Position numbers and translations under genes: made by a program. From Pseudomonas sp. R37(2017) (GTDB taxonomy: Bacteria; Pseudomonadota; Gammaproteobacteria; Pseudomonadales; Pseudomonadaceae), in the NCBI RefSeq assembly GCF_002113375.1, contig NZ_NEHO01000009.1, positions 124,001 through 188,000 of the forward strand: a stretch of DNA of 64,000 nucleotides. Direction: 5' to 3'. How positions within the stretch are numbered: position 1 is the first letter of the stretch; each line of letters opens with the position of its first letter. The notes under the pieces were generated by a model. That model saw only the letters and a list, made by a program, of their open reading frames with translations. It made no database searches and was not told the origin of the DNA. Shown one piece after another: positions 56,900-64,000 of the stretch.

Positions 56900-57393
56900 A
56901 CGTAGCCCTCGAGCAATTTGGCAACGCCTGCTGGCTGCACATCACCGAAAGTGTCGTCGTCGATCATCAGCGCTGGCGCCTTGTCGCAGTTGCCGAGGCA
57001 GCAGACCGGCAGCAGGGTGAAACGACCGTCGGCGGTGGTCTGACCCAGGCCGATGCCGAGCTTGCTCTGGATTTCGCTGACCACGGACTCGTGGCCGCCG
57101 ATGTAGCAGACCATGCTGTCGCAGACGCGAATGATGTGACGGCCGACTGGCTGACGGAAGATCTGGCTGTAGAACGTCGCCACGCCTTCAACGTCGCTGG
57201 CGGGGATGCCGAGGATCTCGCCGATGGCGTACAAGGCGCCGTCCGGCACCCAGCCACGTTCCTTCTGGACGATCTTCAGGGCTTCGATCGACGCCGCGCG
57301 CGGGTCTTCGTAGTGATGCAACTCGTGCTCGATGGCCGAGCGCTCGGTTTCACTCAAGGTGAAACGGTCTGTCTGGATAAGCGTGCTGTTCAT
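56896..57393 (-). CDS. nuoE: NuoE, 2Fe-2S subunit of complex I
   Basis: 165 residues of thioredoxin-like fold. The four cluster N1a ligands are visible in VCDSMVCYIGG and VCCLGNCDKAP. It sits with NuoF and NuoG in the NADH module. The gap to nuoCD is 2 bp. Confidence 0.96.
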   Translation of the reverse strand: MNSTLIQTDRFTLSETERSAIEHELHHYEDPRAASIEALKIVQKERGWVPDGALYAIGEILGIPASDVEGVATFYSQIFRQPVGRHIIRVCDSMVCYIGGHESVVSEIQSKLGIGLGQTTADGRFTLLPVCCLGNCDKAPALMIDDDTFGDVQPAGVAKLLEGYV

Positions 57394-57395
57394 GC

Positions 57396-59180
57396 TTAGC
57401 GGTCCACGTCGGCCATAACGAAGTCGATACTACCCAGGTACGCGATCAAGTCCGCGACCATGCTGCCTTTGATCACCGAAGGGATCTGCTGCAGGTGGGC
57501 GAAGCTTGGGGTACGAATCCGGGTGCGGTAGCTCATGGTGCCGCCATCGCTCGTCAGGTAATAACTGTTGATGCCCTTGGTCGCTTCGATCATCTGGAAG
57601 GATTCGTTGGCCGGCATGACCGGGCCCCACGAAACCTGCAGGAAGTGCGTGATCAAGGTTTCGATGTGCTGCAGGGTGCGCTCTTTCGGCGGCGGCGTGG
57701 TCAGCGGATGATCCGCCTTGTACGGGCCTTCCGGCATGTTGCGCAGGCACTGGTCGATGATCCGGATGCTCTGGCGCATTTCTTCCACGCGCACGATGCA
57801 ACGGTCGTAGGCATCGCCATTGGCGGCCAGCGGCACTTCGAACTCGAAGTTCTCGTAGCCCGAGTACGGACGCGCCTTGCGCAGGTCGAAGTCGCAACCG
57901 GTGGAACGCAGGCCGGCACCGGTGACACCCCATTCCAGGGCTTGCTTGGTGTTGTAGTCGGCGACGCCGATGGTCCGGCCACGCAGGATGCTGTTGTCCA
58001 GTGCGGCTTTCTGGTATTCGTCCAGACGCTTGGGCATCCATTCGACGAAGTCCTTGACCAGTTTTTCCCAGCCGCGCGGCAGGTCGTGGGCGACGCCACC
58101 GATGCGGTACCAGGCCGGGTGCAGACGGAAACCGGTAATGGCTTCGATCACCGTGTACGCGCGCTGGCGGTCGGTGAAGGTGAAGAACACCGGGGTCATG
58201 GCGCCGACGTCCTGGATATAGGTACCCAGGAACAGCAGGTGGCTGGTGATCCGGAAGAACTCGGCCATCATGATGCGGATGACGTCGACCTTCTCTGGCA
58301 CCTTGATGCCGGCCAGCTTCTCGACCGAGAGCACGTACGGCAGGTTGTTCATCACGCCGCCGAGGTAGTCGATACGGTCGGTGTACGGGATGAAGCTGTG
58401 CCAGGATTGGCGCTCGGCCATCTTCTCGGCACCACGGTGGTGGTAGCCGATGTCCGGGACGCAATCGACGATCTCTTCACCGTCCAGCTGCAGGATGATG
58501 CGGAACGCACCGTGCGCGGACGGGTGGTTCGGGCCGAGGTTGAGGAACATGTAGTCCTCGTTCGGGCCGGAACGTTTCATGCCCCAGTCTTCCGGCTTGA
58601 AGCGCGCGGACTCTTCTTCGAGCTGCTGCTTGGCCAGGTTCAGGGTGAACGGGTCGAACTCGGTGGCGCGGGCAGGGAAGTCCTTGCGCAGCGGGTGACC
58701 TTCCCAGGTCGGCGGCATCATGATGCGCGACAGGTGCGGGTGGCCTTTGAAGTCGATGCCGTACATGTCCCAGACTTCACGCTCGTACCAGTTGGCGTTC
58801 GGCCAGATGCTGGTGACGCTCGGCAAGCTGAGGTCGCTTTCGGACAAGGCGACCTTGATCATTACGTCACTATTACGCTCGATCGACATCAAGTGATAGA
58901 ACACGGAGAAGTCGGCGCCGCTCGGCAGACCTTGACGCTTGGTGCGCAGACGCTCGTCCACGCCGTGCAGGTCATAGAGCATGACGTACGGCTTGGGCAG
59001 GTTGCGCAGGAAGGTCAGGACTTCGACGAGTTTGGCGCGGGCAACCCAAAGCACCGGCATGCCGGTGCGGGTAGGCTGGGCGGTGAACGCCTCGGGGCCA
59101 AAACGGTTGTTCAGTTCGACGACCACATCCTGGTCGTCTGCCTTGTAAGGCGGGATGTACAGAGCACTGCCTGTAGTCAT
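57396..59180 (-). CDS. nuoCD: NuoCD, fused subunits C and D of complex I
   Basis: 594 residues. The ATG at 59180 (MTTGSALYIPPYKADDQD) is chosen; a TTG eight codons upstream is in frame but less likely, though no strong ribosome site precedes either. Residues ~1-190 are NuoC (WYEREVWDMYGIDFKGHPHLSRI), residues ~205-594 are NuoD (LGPNHPSAHGAFRIILQLDGE, which lines the quinone site, and the C-terminal SIDFVMADVDR). The fusion is normal for Pseudomonas and enterobacteria. Confidence 0.96.
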   Translation of the reverse strand: MTTGSALYIPPYKADDQDVVVELNNRFGPEAFTAQPTRTGMPVLWVARAKLVEVLTFLRNLPKPYVMLYDLHGVDERLRTKRQGLPSGADFSVFYHLMSIERNSDVMIKVALSESDLSLPSVTSIWPNANWYEREVWDMYGIDFKGHPHLSRIMMPPTWEGHPLRKDFPARATEFDPFTLNLAKQQLEEESARFKPEDWGMKRSGPNEDYMFLNLGPNHPSAHGAFRIILQLDGEEIVDCVPDIGYHHRGAEKMAERQSWHSFIPYTDRIDYLGGVMNNLPYVLSVEKLAGIKVPEKVDVIRIMMAEFFRITSHLLFLGTYIQDVGAMTPVFFTFTDRQRAYTVIEAITGFRLHPAWYRIGGVAHDLPRGWEKLVKDFVEWMPKRLDEYQKAALDNSILRGRTIGVADYNTKQALEWGVTGAGLRSTGCDFDLRKARPYSGYENFEFEVPLAANGDAYDRCIVRVEEMRQSIRIIDQCLRNMPEGPYKADHPLTTPPPKERTLQHIETLITHFLQVSWGPVMPANESFQMIEATKGINSYYLTSDGGTMSYRTRIRTPSFAHLQQIPSVIKGSMVADLIAYLGSIDFVMADVDR

Positions 59181-59253
59181 GGTTATTTTATCGCTTTCGG
59201 TCAACGTAAAGAATGAAGCCAGTTTTTCGTTTCTTTGAAACAGCGGAACTGGA

Positions 59254-59928
59254 TCAGACTTCGTCGGGGCTGCGCAGGTTGGTTACCTGAATGCGCTGTT
59301 CGCGGCGCTTTTCCTTTTCCGAAGGCATCTCGGCGCGGTACACGCCTTGATCGCCAACGACCCAGGAAAGTGGGCGGCGCTCCTGGCCAATCGACTCCTG
59401 CAACAGCATCAGGCCTTGCAGGAAAGCTTCAGGGCGGGGCGGGCAGCCAGGCACATAGACGTCAACGGGCAGGAACTTGTCCACCCCTTGAACCACGGAG
59501 TAGATGTCGTACATGCCACCGGAGTTGGCGCACGAACCCATGGAGATAACCCATTTCGGTTCGAGCATCTGCTCGTAGAGACGCTGGATGATCGGCGCCA
59601 TCTTGACGAAGCAGGTACCGGCGATAACCATGAAATCCGCCTGACGCGGCGATGCCCGGATAACCTCGGCGCCAAAGCGCGCGATGTCGTGGGGCGCCGT
59701 GAAGGCGGTGGTCATTTCCACGTAGCAGCACGAAAGGCCGAAGTTATACGGCCACAGGGAGTTCTTGCGACCCCAGTTGATGGCGCCGCCAAGCACGTCT
59801 TCGAGCTTGCCCATGAAAATGTTTTTGTGGACTTGATCTTCTAACGGATCGGAAACGGTTTCCCGTTGGCCAATCGGATACTGCTCGTTAGGAGCATCGG
59901 GGTCGATCCTGGTGAGATTGTATTGCAT
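59254..59928 (-). CDS. nuoB: NuoB, 4Fe-4S N2 subunit of complex I
   Basis: 224 residues from the ATG at 59928 (MQYNLTRIDPDAP). Cluster N2 ligands: adjacent cysteines in FGLSCCYVEM, one in ISMGSCANSGGMYD and one in VPGCPPRPEA. It is the last electron carrier before quinone. Confidence 0.96.
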   Translation of the reverse strand: MQYNLTRIDPDAPNEQYPIGQRETVSDPLEDQVHKNIFMGKLEDVLGGAINWGRKNSLWPYNFGLSCCYVEMTTAFTAPHDIARFGAEVIRASPRQADFMVIAGTCFVKMAPIIQRLYEQMLEPKWVISMGSCANSGGMYDIYSVVQGVDKFLPVDVYVPGCPPRPEAFLQGLMLLQESIGQERRPLSWVVGDQGVYRAEMPSEKEKRREQRIQVTNLRSPDEV

Positions 59929-59938
59929 TGCCAAAGCC

Positions 59939-60352
59939 TCATTGTTTCAGCTTCGCTTGCCGCTTGCGCCGAGCTTCCGGAGCCCAGTCAAGGGCGCCCA
60001 CTCGGAATAGGTAGACAAGACCTGCCAACAGAATTGCTATGAAAACGAGAGCTTCGACGAATCCGGTCCAGCCGCTTTCGCGGACGGACACAGACCATGC
60101 AAAGAGAAAGAGGGCTTCGATATCGAAGATCACGAAGAGCATCGCGACCAGATAGAATTTGGCTGAGAGCCGTAAGCGGGCGCCACCTGTAGGTAGCATG
60201 CCGGACTCGAACGGTTCGTTTTTGCTGCGGCCCCAGGCTTTTGACCCGAGGAGGCTGGAAACGCCCAGCATGAAGGCACAGAGGCCGACGACGCCTAGAA
60301 GGAAAATGGCAAAGCCCCAGTTGTGGGCCATGAGTCCTGTCGCTTCGGGCAT
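59939..60352 (-). CDS. nuoA: NuoA, NADH:quinone oxidoreductase subunit A
   Basis: 137 residues, three membrane helices. The start at 60352 (MPEATGLMAHNWGF) follows AAGGAT and gives normal length. Family loop KNEPFESGMLPTGGARLRLSAKFYLVAMLFVIFDIEALFLF is complete. It is the first gene of the nuo operon; the promoter should lie in 60353-60600. Confidence 0.96.
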   Translation of the reverse strand: MPEATGLMAHNWGFAIFLLGVVGLCAFMLGVSSLLGSKAWGRSKNEPFESGMLPTGGARLRLSAKFYLVAMLFVIFDIEALFLFAWSVSVRESGWTGFVEALVFIAILLAGLVYLFRVGALDWAPEARRKRQAKLKQ

Positions 60353-60468
60353 GCTGGTAATCCTTAACAGAGAGCAAGGGTCTCTGAGCTTGAAAGAAAC
60401 AAAAGCAGTGACGATATGTCGCAGCAATCAATCCCGCTGATTTTATGGCTAAACACCCTGCAAGTAAA

Positions 60469-60497
60469 ATTCCTATAGCGAAATTATTTATAGGAAT
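60469..60497. promoter_or_regulatory. Inverted repeat upstream of nuoA, possible operator
   Basis: ATTCCTATA (60469-60477), 11-bp spacer, TATAGGAAT (60489-60497). Half-site centres are 20 bp apart, about two helical turns, and the site is 117-145 bp upstream of the nuoA start. No T tract follows on either strand. Confidence 0.45.
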
Positions 60498-60607
60498 AAG
60501 GACATCCCAAACCCCAAAAACCTCTGTAGCCCTTGCGTTGCGGGCATTAGCCGATTTTTCATCAATAATGTTTTGTAGGTAATGTAACGAACATGTTTTT
60601 ATCTAAA

Positions 60608-60622
60608 TGATAATTGTTATTG
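60608..60622. promoter_or_regulatory. Fur-box-like sequence
   Basis: TGATAATTGTTATTG matches 11 of 14 defined positions of the core TGATAAT-N-ATTATCA. It is about 255 bp from nuoA. There is no plus-strand gene to its right that it could serve. Confidence 0.3.
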
Positions 60623-60681
60623 TTTGATGCGATTTTAATCTGCTCTATTTGAGGCGATTCGGAAAGTTGCCTTATATGCGC

Positions 60682-60786
60682 CCCTGTAGGAGCGAGCATG
60701 CTCGCGATGGAGGCCAGCGATAACGAGGGATACCTGAATGCCCGCGGCGCCTCGAGATTCTTCGCGAGCATGCTCGCTCCTACAGG
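60682..60786. repeat. REPIN-like inverted REP pair, family II
   Basis: CCCTGTAGGAGCGAGCATGC at the left and GCATGCTCGCTCCTACAGG at the right form long inverted arms. It lies between the nuoA upstream region and the aceA terminator. Confidence 0.85.
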
Positions 60787-60806
60787 TGTCGTGTTCTGGA
60801 TGATGC

Positions 60807-60837
60807 AAAAAAAAACGCCCCGAACCAGTCGGGGCGT
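60807..60837 (-). terminator. Rho-independent terminator of aceA
   Basis: On the minus strand ACGCCCCG, seven-base loop, CGGGGCGT followed by a run of eight further T. It ends 66 bp after the aceA stop. Confidence 0.9.
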
Positions 60838-60902
60838 CAGATGTGCAGCGCTGCGGTTAGCTTTCCATCAGGTCTGCAGCGGCTGTTTGCTCAAGAAGCG
60901 GA

Positions 60903-62228
60903 TCAGTGGAACTGTTCTTCTTCAGTCGAACCGGTCAGTGCGGTTACCGAAGACGAGCCACCCTGGATAACAGTGGTCATGTCGTCGAAGTAGCCGGTGC
61001 CCACTTCCTGCTGGTGAGCCACGAAGGTGTAGCCTTTGGCGGCGTCAGCGAATTCCTGCTCTTGCAGTTTCACGTAGGCAGTCATGTCGTTGCGGGCGTA
61101 GTCGTGCGCCAGGTTGAACATGCTGTGCCACATGTTGTGAATGCCGGCCAGGGTGATGAACTGGTGCTTGTAGCCCATGGCGGACAGTTCGCGCTGGAAC
61201 TTGGCGATGGTCGCGTCGTCCAGGTTTTTCTTCCAGTTGAAGGAAGGCGAGCAGTTGTACGACAGCAGTTGGTCCGGGTATTCCTTCTTGATCGCTTCGG
61301 CAAAGCGACGGGCTTCTTCCAGATCCGGCTTGGCGGTTTCGCACCAGATCAGGTCGGCGTACGGAGCGTAAGCCAGGCCGCGAGCGATGGCCTGGTCCAG
61401 GCCGGCGCGCACTTTGTAGAAGCCTTCCTGGGTACGTTCGCCAGTCACGAATGGCTGGTCGTACGGGTCGCAGTCGGAGGTCAGCAGGTCGGCGGCGTTG
61501 GCGTCGGTACGGGCCAGGATGATGGTCGGAGTACCGGCGACGTCAGCTGCCAGACGGGCAGCGACCAGCTTCTGTACGGCTTCCTGGGTAGGAACCAGTA
61601 CCTTGCCGCCCATGTGGCCGCATTTCTTCACGGAAGCCAGTTGGTCTTCGAAGTGAACGCCGGCGGCGCCTGCTTCGATCATGCTCTTCATCAGCTCGTA
61701 AGCGTTCAGTACGCCGCCGAAACCGGCTTCGGCGTCAGCCACGATGGGTGCGAAGTAGTCGATGTAGCCAGCGTCGCCCGGGTTCTTGCCGGCTTTCCAC
61801 TGGATCTGGTCGGCACGACGGAACGAGTTGTTGATGCGCTTGACCACGGTTGGAACCGAGTCCACCGGGTACAGCGACTGGTCCGGGTACATCGATTCGG
61901 CGGAGTTGTTGTCCGCAGCCACTTGCCAGCCTGACAGGTAGATCGCCTGGATGCCGGCTTTGACTTGTTGTACAGCCTGGCCGCCGGTCAGGGCGCCCAT
62001 GCAGTTGACGAAATCTTTTTCAGGACGGAAGGCCGGCTTGGCACCCTGGGTGACCAGGTTCCACAGCTTCTCGGCGCCCATTTTTGCAAAGGTGTGCTCA
62101 GGTTGAACCGAGCCACGCAGGCGGACGACGTCAGCAGCGGAGTAAGTGCGTGTCACGCCTTTCCAGCGCGGGTTTTCAGCCCAGTCTTTTTCGAGGGCTG
62201 CAATTTGCTGTTCGCGTGTCAGTGCCAT
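60903..62228 (-). CDS. aceA: Isocitrate lyase
   Basis: 441 residues from ATG 62228 (MALTREQQIAALEKDW). It cleaves isocitrate to succinate and glyoxylate in the glyoxylate shunt. The catalytic signature KKCGHMGGK is present with C203, and metal/substrate motifs are visible in PIVADAEAGFGG and LSYNCSPSFNWKK. A longer in-frame stretch to 62396 has no family match. The gene has a candidate promoter about 375 bp upstream and so a long leader. Genes for the second shunt enzyme are not in the window. Confidence 0.97.
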   Translation of the reverse strand: MALTREQQIAALEKDWAENPRWKGVTRTYSAADVVRLRGSVQPEHTFAKMGAEKLWNLVTQGAKPAFRPEKDFVNCMGALTGGQAVQQVKAGIQAIYLSGWQVAADNNSAESMYPDQSLYPVDSVPTVVKRINNSFRRADQIQWKAGKNPGDAGYIDYFAPIVADAEAGFGGVLNAYELMKSMIEAGAAGVHFEDQLASVKKCGHMGGKVLVPTQEAVQKLVAARLAADVAGTPTIILARTDANAADLLTSDCDPYDQPFVTGERTQEGFYKVRAGLDQAIARGLAYAPYADLIWCETAKPDLEEARRFAEAIKKEYPDQLLSYNCSPSFNWKKNLDDATIAKFQRELSAMGYKHQFITLAGIHNMWHSMFNLAHDYARNDMTAYVKLQEQEFADAAKGYTFVAHQQEVGTGYFDDMTTVIQGGSSSVTALTGSTEEEQFH

Positions 62229-62603
62229 GGGAGATAAACCTCGTCGCGTCTTTATGAAAAGTTGTTCTGCGGTGGAAAATTCCTGCGCTCGCTGACCAGA
62301 GGTTTGGATGGTCAAGTCGGATTCGGCGGGGAGGGCGACGGGATGAACGACAGGCTCGAGGGGAAGTGAGCAGGTAAAGGCGAACTGCGGGCGCATTCGG
62401 GCGTCGTGGGCCTTGGTACGAACATCAGTGTGCTGCCGGGTTACCTAATTACGCTTCCGTCCCTCGGGACAACTTCGTTCCAGTCGACAACCTCGTCAAA
62501 CACACCTTGTGGGCGGTACAGACACGAAGCGGTTCGCGGGGGTAGGTTGCGAACATCGCCTCGAAGGCCCTTGCCAGGGCCCCTGATTAGCGGGAGCGAG
62601 GCC
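62229..62603 (-). other. Long 5' leader of aceA
   Basis: About 370 bp between the candidate transcription start and the aceA ATG. Short reading frames on both strands here have no signal or family pattern and are treated as chance. Several GC-rich inverted segments occur (for example GGGCCCTGGCAAGGGCC-like pairing near 62565-62585), but no known riboswitch is recognised. Confidence 0.4.
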
Positions 62604-62632
62604 ATCATGCCTTCGCTTTTTTGACTCGTCAA
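62604..62632 (-). promoter_or_regulatory. Candidate sigma-70 promoter for aceA
   Basis: On the minus strand TTGACG (62632-62627), 17-bp spacer, CATGAT (62609-62604). The -35 lies in the 12-base near-palindrome TTGACGAGTCAA. An inverted repeat abuts it upstream (62639-62664). Confidence 0.5.
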
Positions 62633-62638
62633 ACGTTT

Positions 62639-62664
62639 TGTAGTGCTTTTTTTCAAGCACTACA
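62639..62664. promoter_or_regulatory. Inverted repeat TGTAGTGCTT / AAGCACTACA beside the aceA promoter
   Basis: Ten-base perfect arms (62639-62648 and 62655-62664) around TTTTTC. The outer TGTAGT and ACTACA are the half-sites recognised by RpiR-type regulators HexR/RccR in Pseudomonas, but here they are 14 bp apart rather than about 3. It may be an operator; as an RNA hairpin downstream of the secretin-like gene it lacks a T tract. Confidence 0.45.
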
Positions 62665-62704
62665 TCTTTGGTCTAATACGACTCGTGAGTCAGTTTCTGG
62701 TGTC

Positions 62705-63466
62705 TCAGTCCAAAGTATCGACTTTCACCCGCAGGGTCATGTCGTTGCGGCTTTGAGTTGAGTAGCTGCGGGTCTGGCCCTGTTTGTCGGCCTGGGTCTG
62801 GCCATTCACCCCGGCCAGCAGGATCCACTCGCCAAGGTGGCCGGTGACAGTTGTGTCGGTACTTTGCACGTTCACTACATCGGGACGTTCCTGGCTCATG
62901 CGGTCACGATTGGTACTGATCGACAGGTGAACGATGTCGCCGGTGACGTTTGCGGTGACGTAGAAACCCTGGGTGACATTGCGGTATTCGGTCTGGCTGC
63001 GCAGGTCGCCGTAGGAGTCGACTTGCGAACTGGTCAGCGGTACGCTTTGGCCCACCTGGATCAGCGCCGGTGCGCCTTCGCTGGCCTGCACCTGCTGGAT
63101 ACCGCCGTCGCGACTGTCGGTGCTGTAGTTGATGATGCGGGTCTGGCTGGGCTTGGCACCGTTCACCGAATAACCCTGGTCGCCCTGGACGTTGTTGTCG
63201 CTGGTATCGACAGTGATCAGCAGGCGTTTGGGTGCTGTATCGAGTTGCGAAAGAAGGGCTTTAAGTTCGTCGATCTTGCGTTGATCGGCGTTGACGATCA
63301 GTTGATTGCCGTAGGCGCTGACCTGTCCGTCCTTGCCGATGAAGTCTTGCGCTACCGGCAGCAGGTCGGCGCTGGTGCGGTAGTTGAGGGGGACGATTTC
63401 TGTGGCTGCCATGACCGAAAAACTGCAGGCCACCAGCAAGGTACTGAGCAGGGTGCGTAGGGACAT
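62705..63466 (-). CDS. Secretin-like periplasmic/outer-membrane protein
   Basis: 253 residues; ATG 63466 has GGAGA eight bases upstream. Signal peptide MSLRTLLSTLLVACSFSVMA. Residues ~22-95 (IVPLNYRTSADLLPVAQDFIGKD, then YGNQLIVNADQRKIDELKALLSQLD) look like a secretin N1 domain. Residues ~130-240 resemble a shortened secretin core: VGQSVPLTSSQ, FYVTANVTGDIVHLSIS and GEWILLAGVNGQ. It is far too short for a complete secretin ring (usually over 400 residues), and no type II/III secretion or pilus genes are near. It may be a stand-alone conserved Pseudomonas protein of unknown role. Confidence 0.75.
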   Translation of the reverse strand: MSLRTLLSTLLVACSFSVMAATEIVPLNYRTSADLLPVAQDFIGKDGQVSAYGNQLIVNADQRKIDELKALLSQLDTAPKRLLITVDTSDNNVQGDQGYSVNGAKPSQTRIINYSTDSRDGGIQQVQASEGAPALIQVGQSVPLTSSQVDSYGDLRSQTEYRNVTQGFYVTANVTGDIVHLSISTNRDRMSQERPDVVNVQSTDTTVTGHLGEWILLAGVNGQTQADKQGQTRSYSTQSRNDMTLRVKVDTLD

Positions 63467-63546
63467 ATCCGTTATCTCCGCCAACTTGAACTGATGATAG
63501 TGCCAGTTTGTCGGCCCGGGGTGGCGCTAGTTGAATCGCAGACAGC

Positions 63547-63582
63547 AAAACGCCCCGGTATCCGAAGATAGCGGGGCGTTTT
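63547..63582 (-). terminator. Rho-independent terminator downstream of the right-hand acetyltransferase gene
   Basis: AAAACGCCCCG (63547-63557), 14-base loop and CGGGGCGTTTT (63572-63582). The symmetric A/T flanks allow function in both directions; on the minus strand it ends the acetyltransferase transcript. Confidence 0.85.
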
Positions 63583-63593
63583 GTGGTGTTCTC

Positions 63594-63687
63594 TGTGGCG
63601 AGGAGGCTTGCCCCCGTTGGGCTGCGCAGCCGCCCTAAAATCTTGGGGCAGCTTCGCGACCCAACGGGGGCAAGCCCCCTCGCCACA
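63594..63687. repeat. REPIN-like inverted REP pair, family I
   Basis: TGTGGCGAGGAGGCTTGCCC at the left is matched, with one change, by GGGCAAGCCCCCTCGCCACA ending at 63687. The left arm has GAGGAGG instead of GAGGGGG. Confidence 0.85.
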
Positions 63688-63692
63688 AGATC

Positions 63693-64000
63693 TCAGGCCG
63701 AGTGCCGCACCATGTCCACATGGGGAATCCCGGCTTCCAGGAACTCCTCGCTGACCATGTTGAAGCCCAGACGCTCATAGAACGCCGTGGCTTGCACCTG
63801 GGCACTGAGCATTTGCTGCTTCAGTCCGCGCTTCTCGGCTTCGTCGATCACCGCGTGCATCAGTGCATCGCCGACTTTCAGGCCGCGCCAGTCCTTGAGT
63901 ACCGACACCCGGCCGACGTGGCCATCAGGCAGCAAGCGGGCGGTGCCGATGGGGAAATCGCCTTCGAGGGCGAGGAAGTGCACGGCAGTCACGTCGTCGG
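63693..64000 (-). CDS. GNAT-family N-acetyltransferase, 5' end outside the window
   Basis: The frame stays open to the right edge, so the N-terminus is missing (about 102 residues visible). Motif A: VGRVSVLKDWRGLKVGDALMHAVIDEAEKRG; then LSAQVQATAFYERLGFNMVSEEFLEAGIPHVDM, the ElaA/YjcF-like C-terminus. Substrate unknown. A terminator and a REP pair lie just after its stop. Confidence 0.88.
   Translation of the reverse strand, partial: DDVTAVHFLALEGDFPIGTARLLPDGHVGRVSVLKDWRGLKVGDALMHAVIDEAEKRGLKQQMLSAQVQATAFYERLGFNMVSEEFLEAGIPHVDMVRHSA

Larger units (their letters stand above)
60353..60681. other. Upstream region of the nuo operon
   Basis: AT-rich gap with no credible gene. It holds a perfect 9-bp inverted repeat (60469-60497) and a Fur-like box (60608-60622). 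I could not single out a -35/-10 pair for nuoA. Confidence 0.6.

Noticed and set aside
60548..60566. Possible Anr/FNR site upstream of nuoA
   Set aside because: Only the half-site ATCAA is present; the partner half does not match TTGAT at the required spacing.
62406..62656. Short frames on both strands in the aceA upstream region
   Set aside because: No signal peptide, ribosome site or recognisable pattern; both run across the candidate leader or promoter.

Overview
This window is a stretch of Pseudomonas chromosome, most likely from the P. fluorescens complex. The grounds are gene content and order (tamA-tamB; lpxH-ppiB next to glnS-cysS; a 13-gene nuo operon with fused nuoCD beside aceA), GC-rich codon use, and REP-type palindromic repeats in intergenic gaps. 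Both ends cut through a GNAT acetyltransferase gene. I see no rRNA, tRNA, CRISPR array, prophage or insertion sequence.

Layout. 0-6 kb: acetyltransferase tail, then translationally coupled tamA/tamB for outer-membrane protein assembly. 6-11 kb: a MarR-controlled tripartite efflux operon (MarR, NodT-type outer-membrane lipoprotein, EmrA, EmrB) whose promoter carries a perfect palindrome between -35 and -10 and a second copy downstream. 11-16 kb: lpxH-ppiB (minus strand) opposed to glnS-cysS. 16-28 kb: an accessory catabolic cluster: LysR regulator, Rieske monooxygenase of the glycine betaine/carnitine type, aldehyde dehydrogenase, a rubredoxin domain fused to an FAD/NAD(P)H reductase, an amine-oxidase-like flavoprotein, an EutQ-like cupin, an MFS carrier and a BCCT carrier. 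This is the best candidate for an undescribed pathway: oxidation of an imported quaternary ammonium compound with electrons delivered by a one-polypeptide rubredoxin reductase. 26-34.6 kb: a sigma-54 activator divergent from a six-gene ABC importer resembling the rhizobial glycerol system, with a -24/-12 promoter and an array of GTTCA boxes between them. Its two ATPases are complementarily degenerate and predict a single consensus ATP site.

34.6-45.3 kb: a heavy-metal island: czcS-czcR (minus), czcC-czcB-czcA (plus), two small secreted PtrA/DUF2790-like proteins and an OprD-family porin (minus). The same 15-bp box lies upstream of czcC, of the first small gene and, in weaker form, of the porin gene, always in the same orientation to the gene. 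This predicts one CzcR regulon linking metal efflux with porin control. 45.4-60.4 kb: nuoA-nuoN on the minus strand, encoding respiratory complex I. 60.9-64 kb: aceA (glyoxylate shunt), a secretin-like periplasmic protein and the start of a second acetyltransferase gene.

Core housekeeping blocks thus flank about 29 kb of accessory DNA (15.9-45.3 kb). The junction after cysS is notable because in P. aeruginosa, from memory, tRNA genes and folD follow cysS; here there is a terminator, a REP-like fragment and the catabolic cluster. All functional calls come from reading motifs and neighbourhood; no database search was run.
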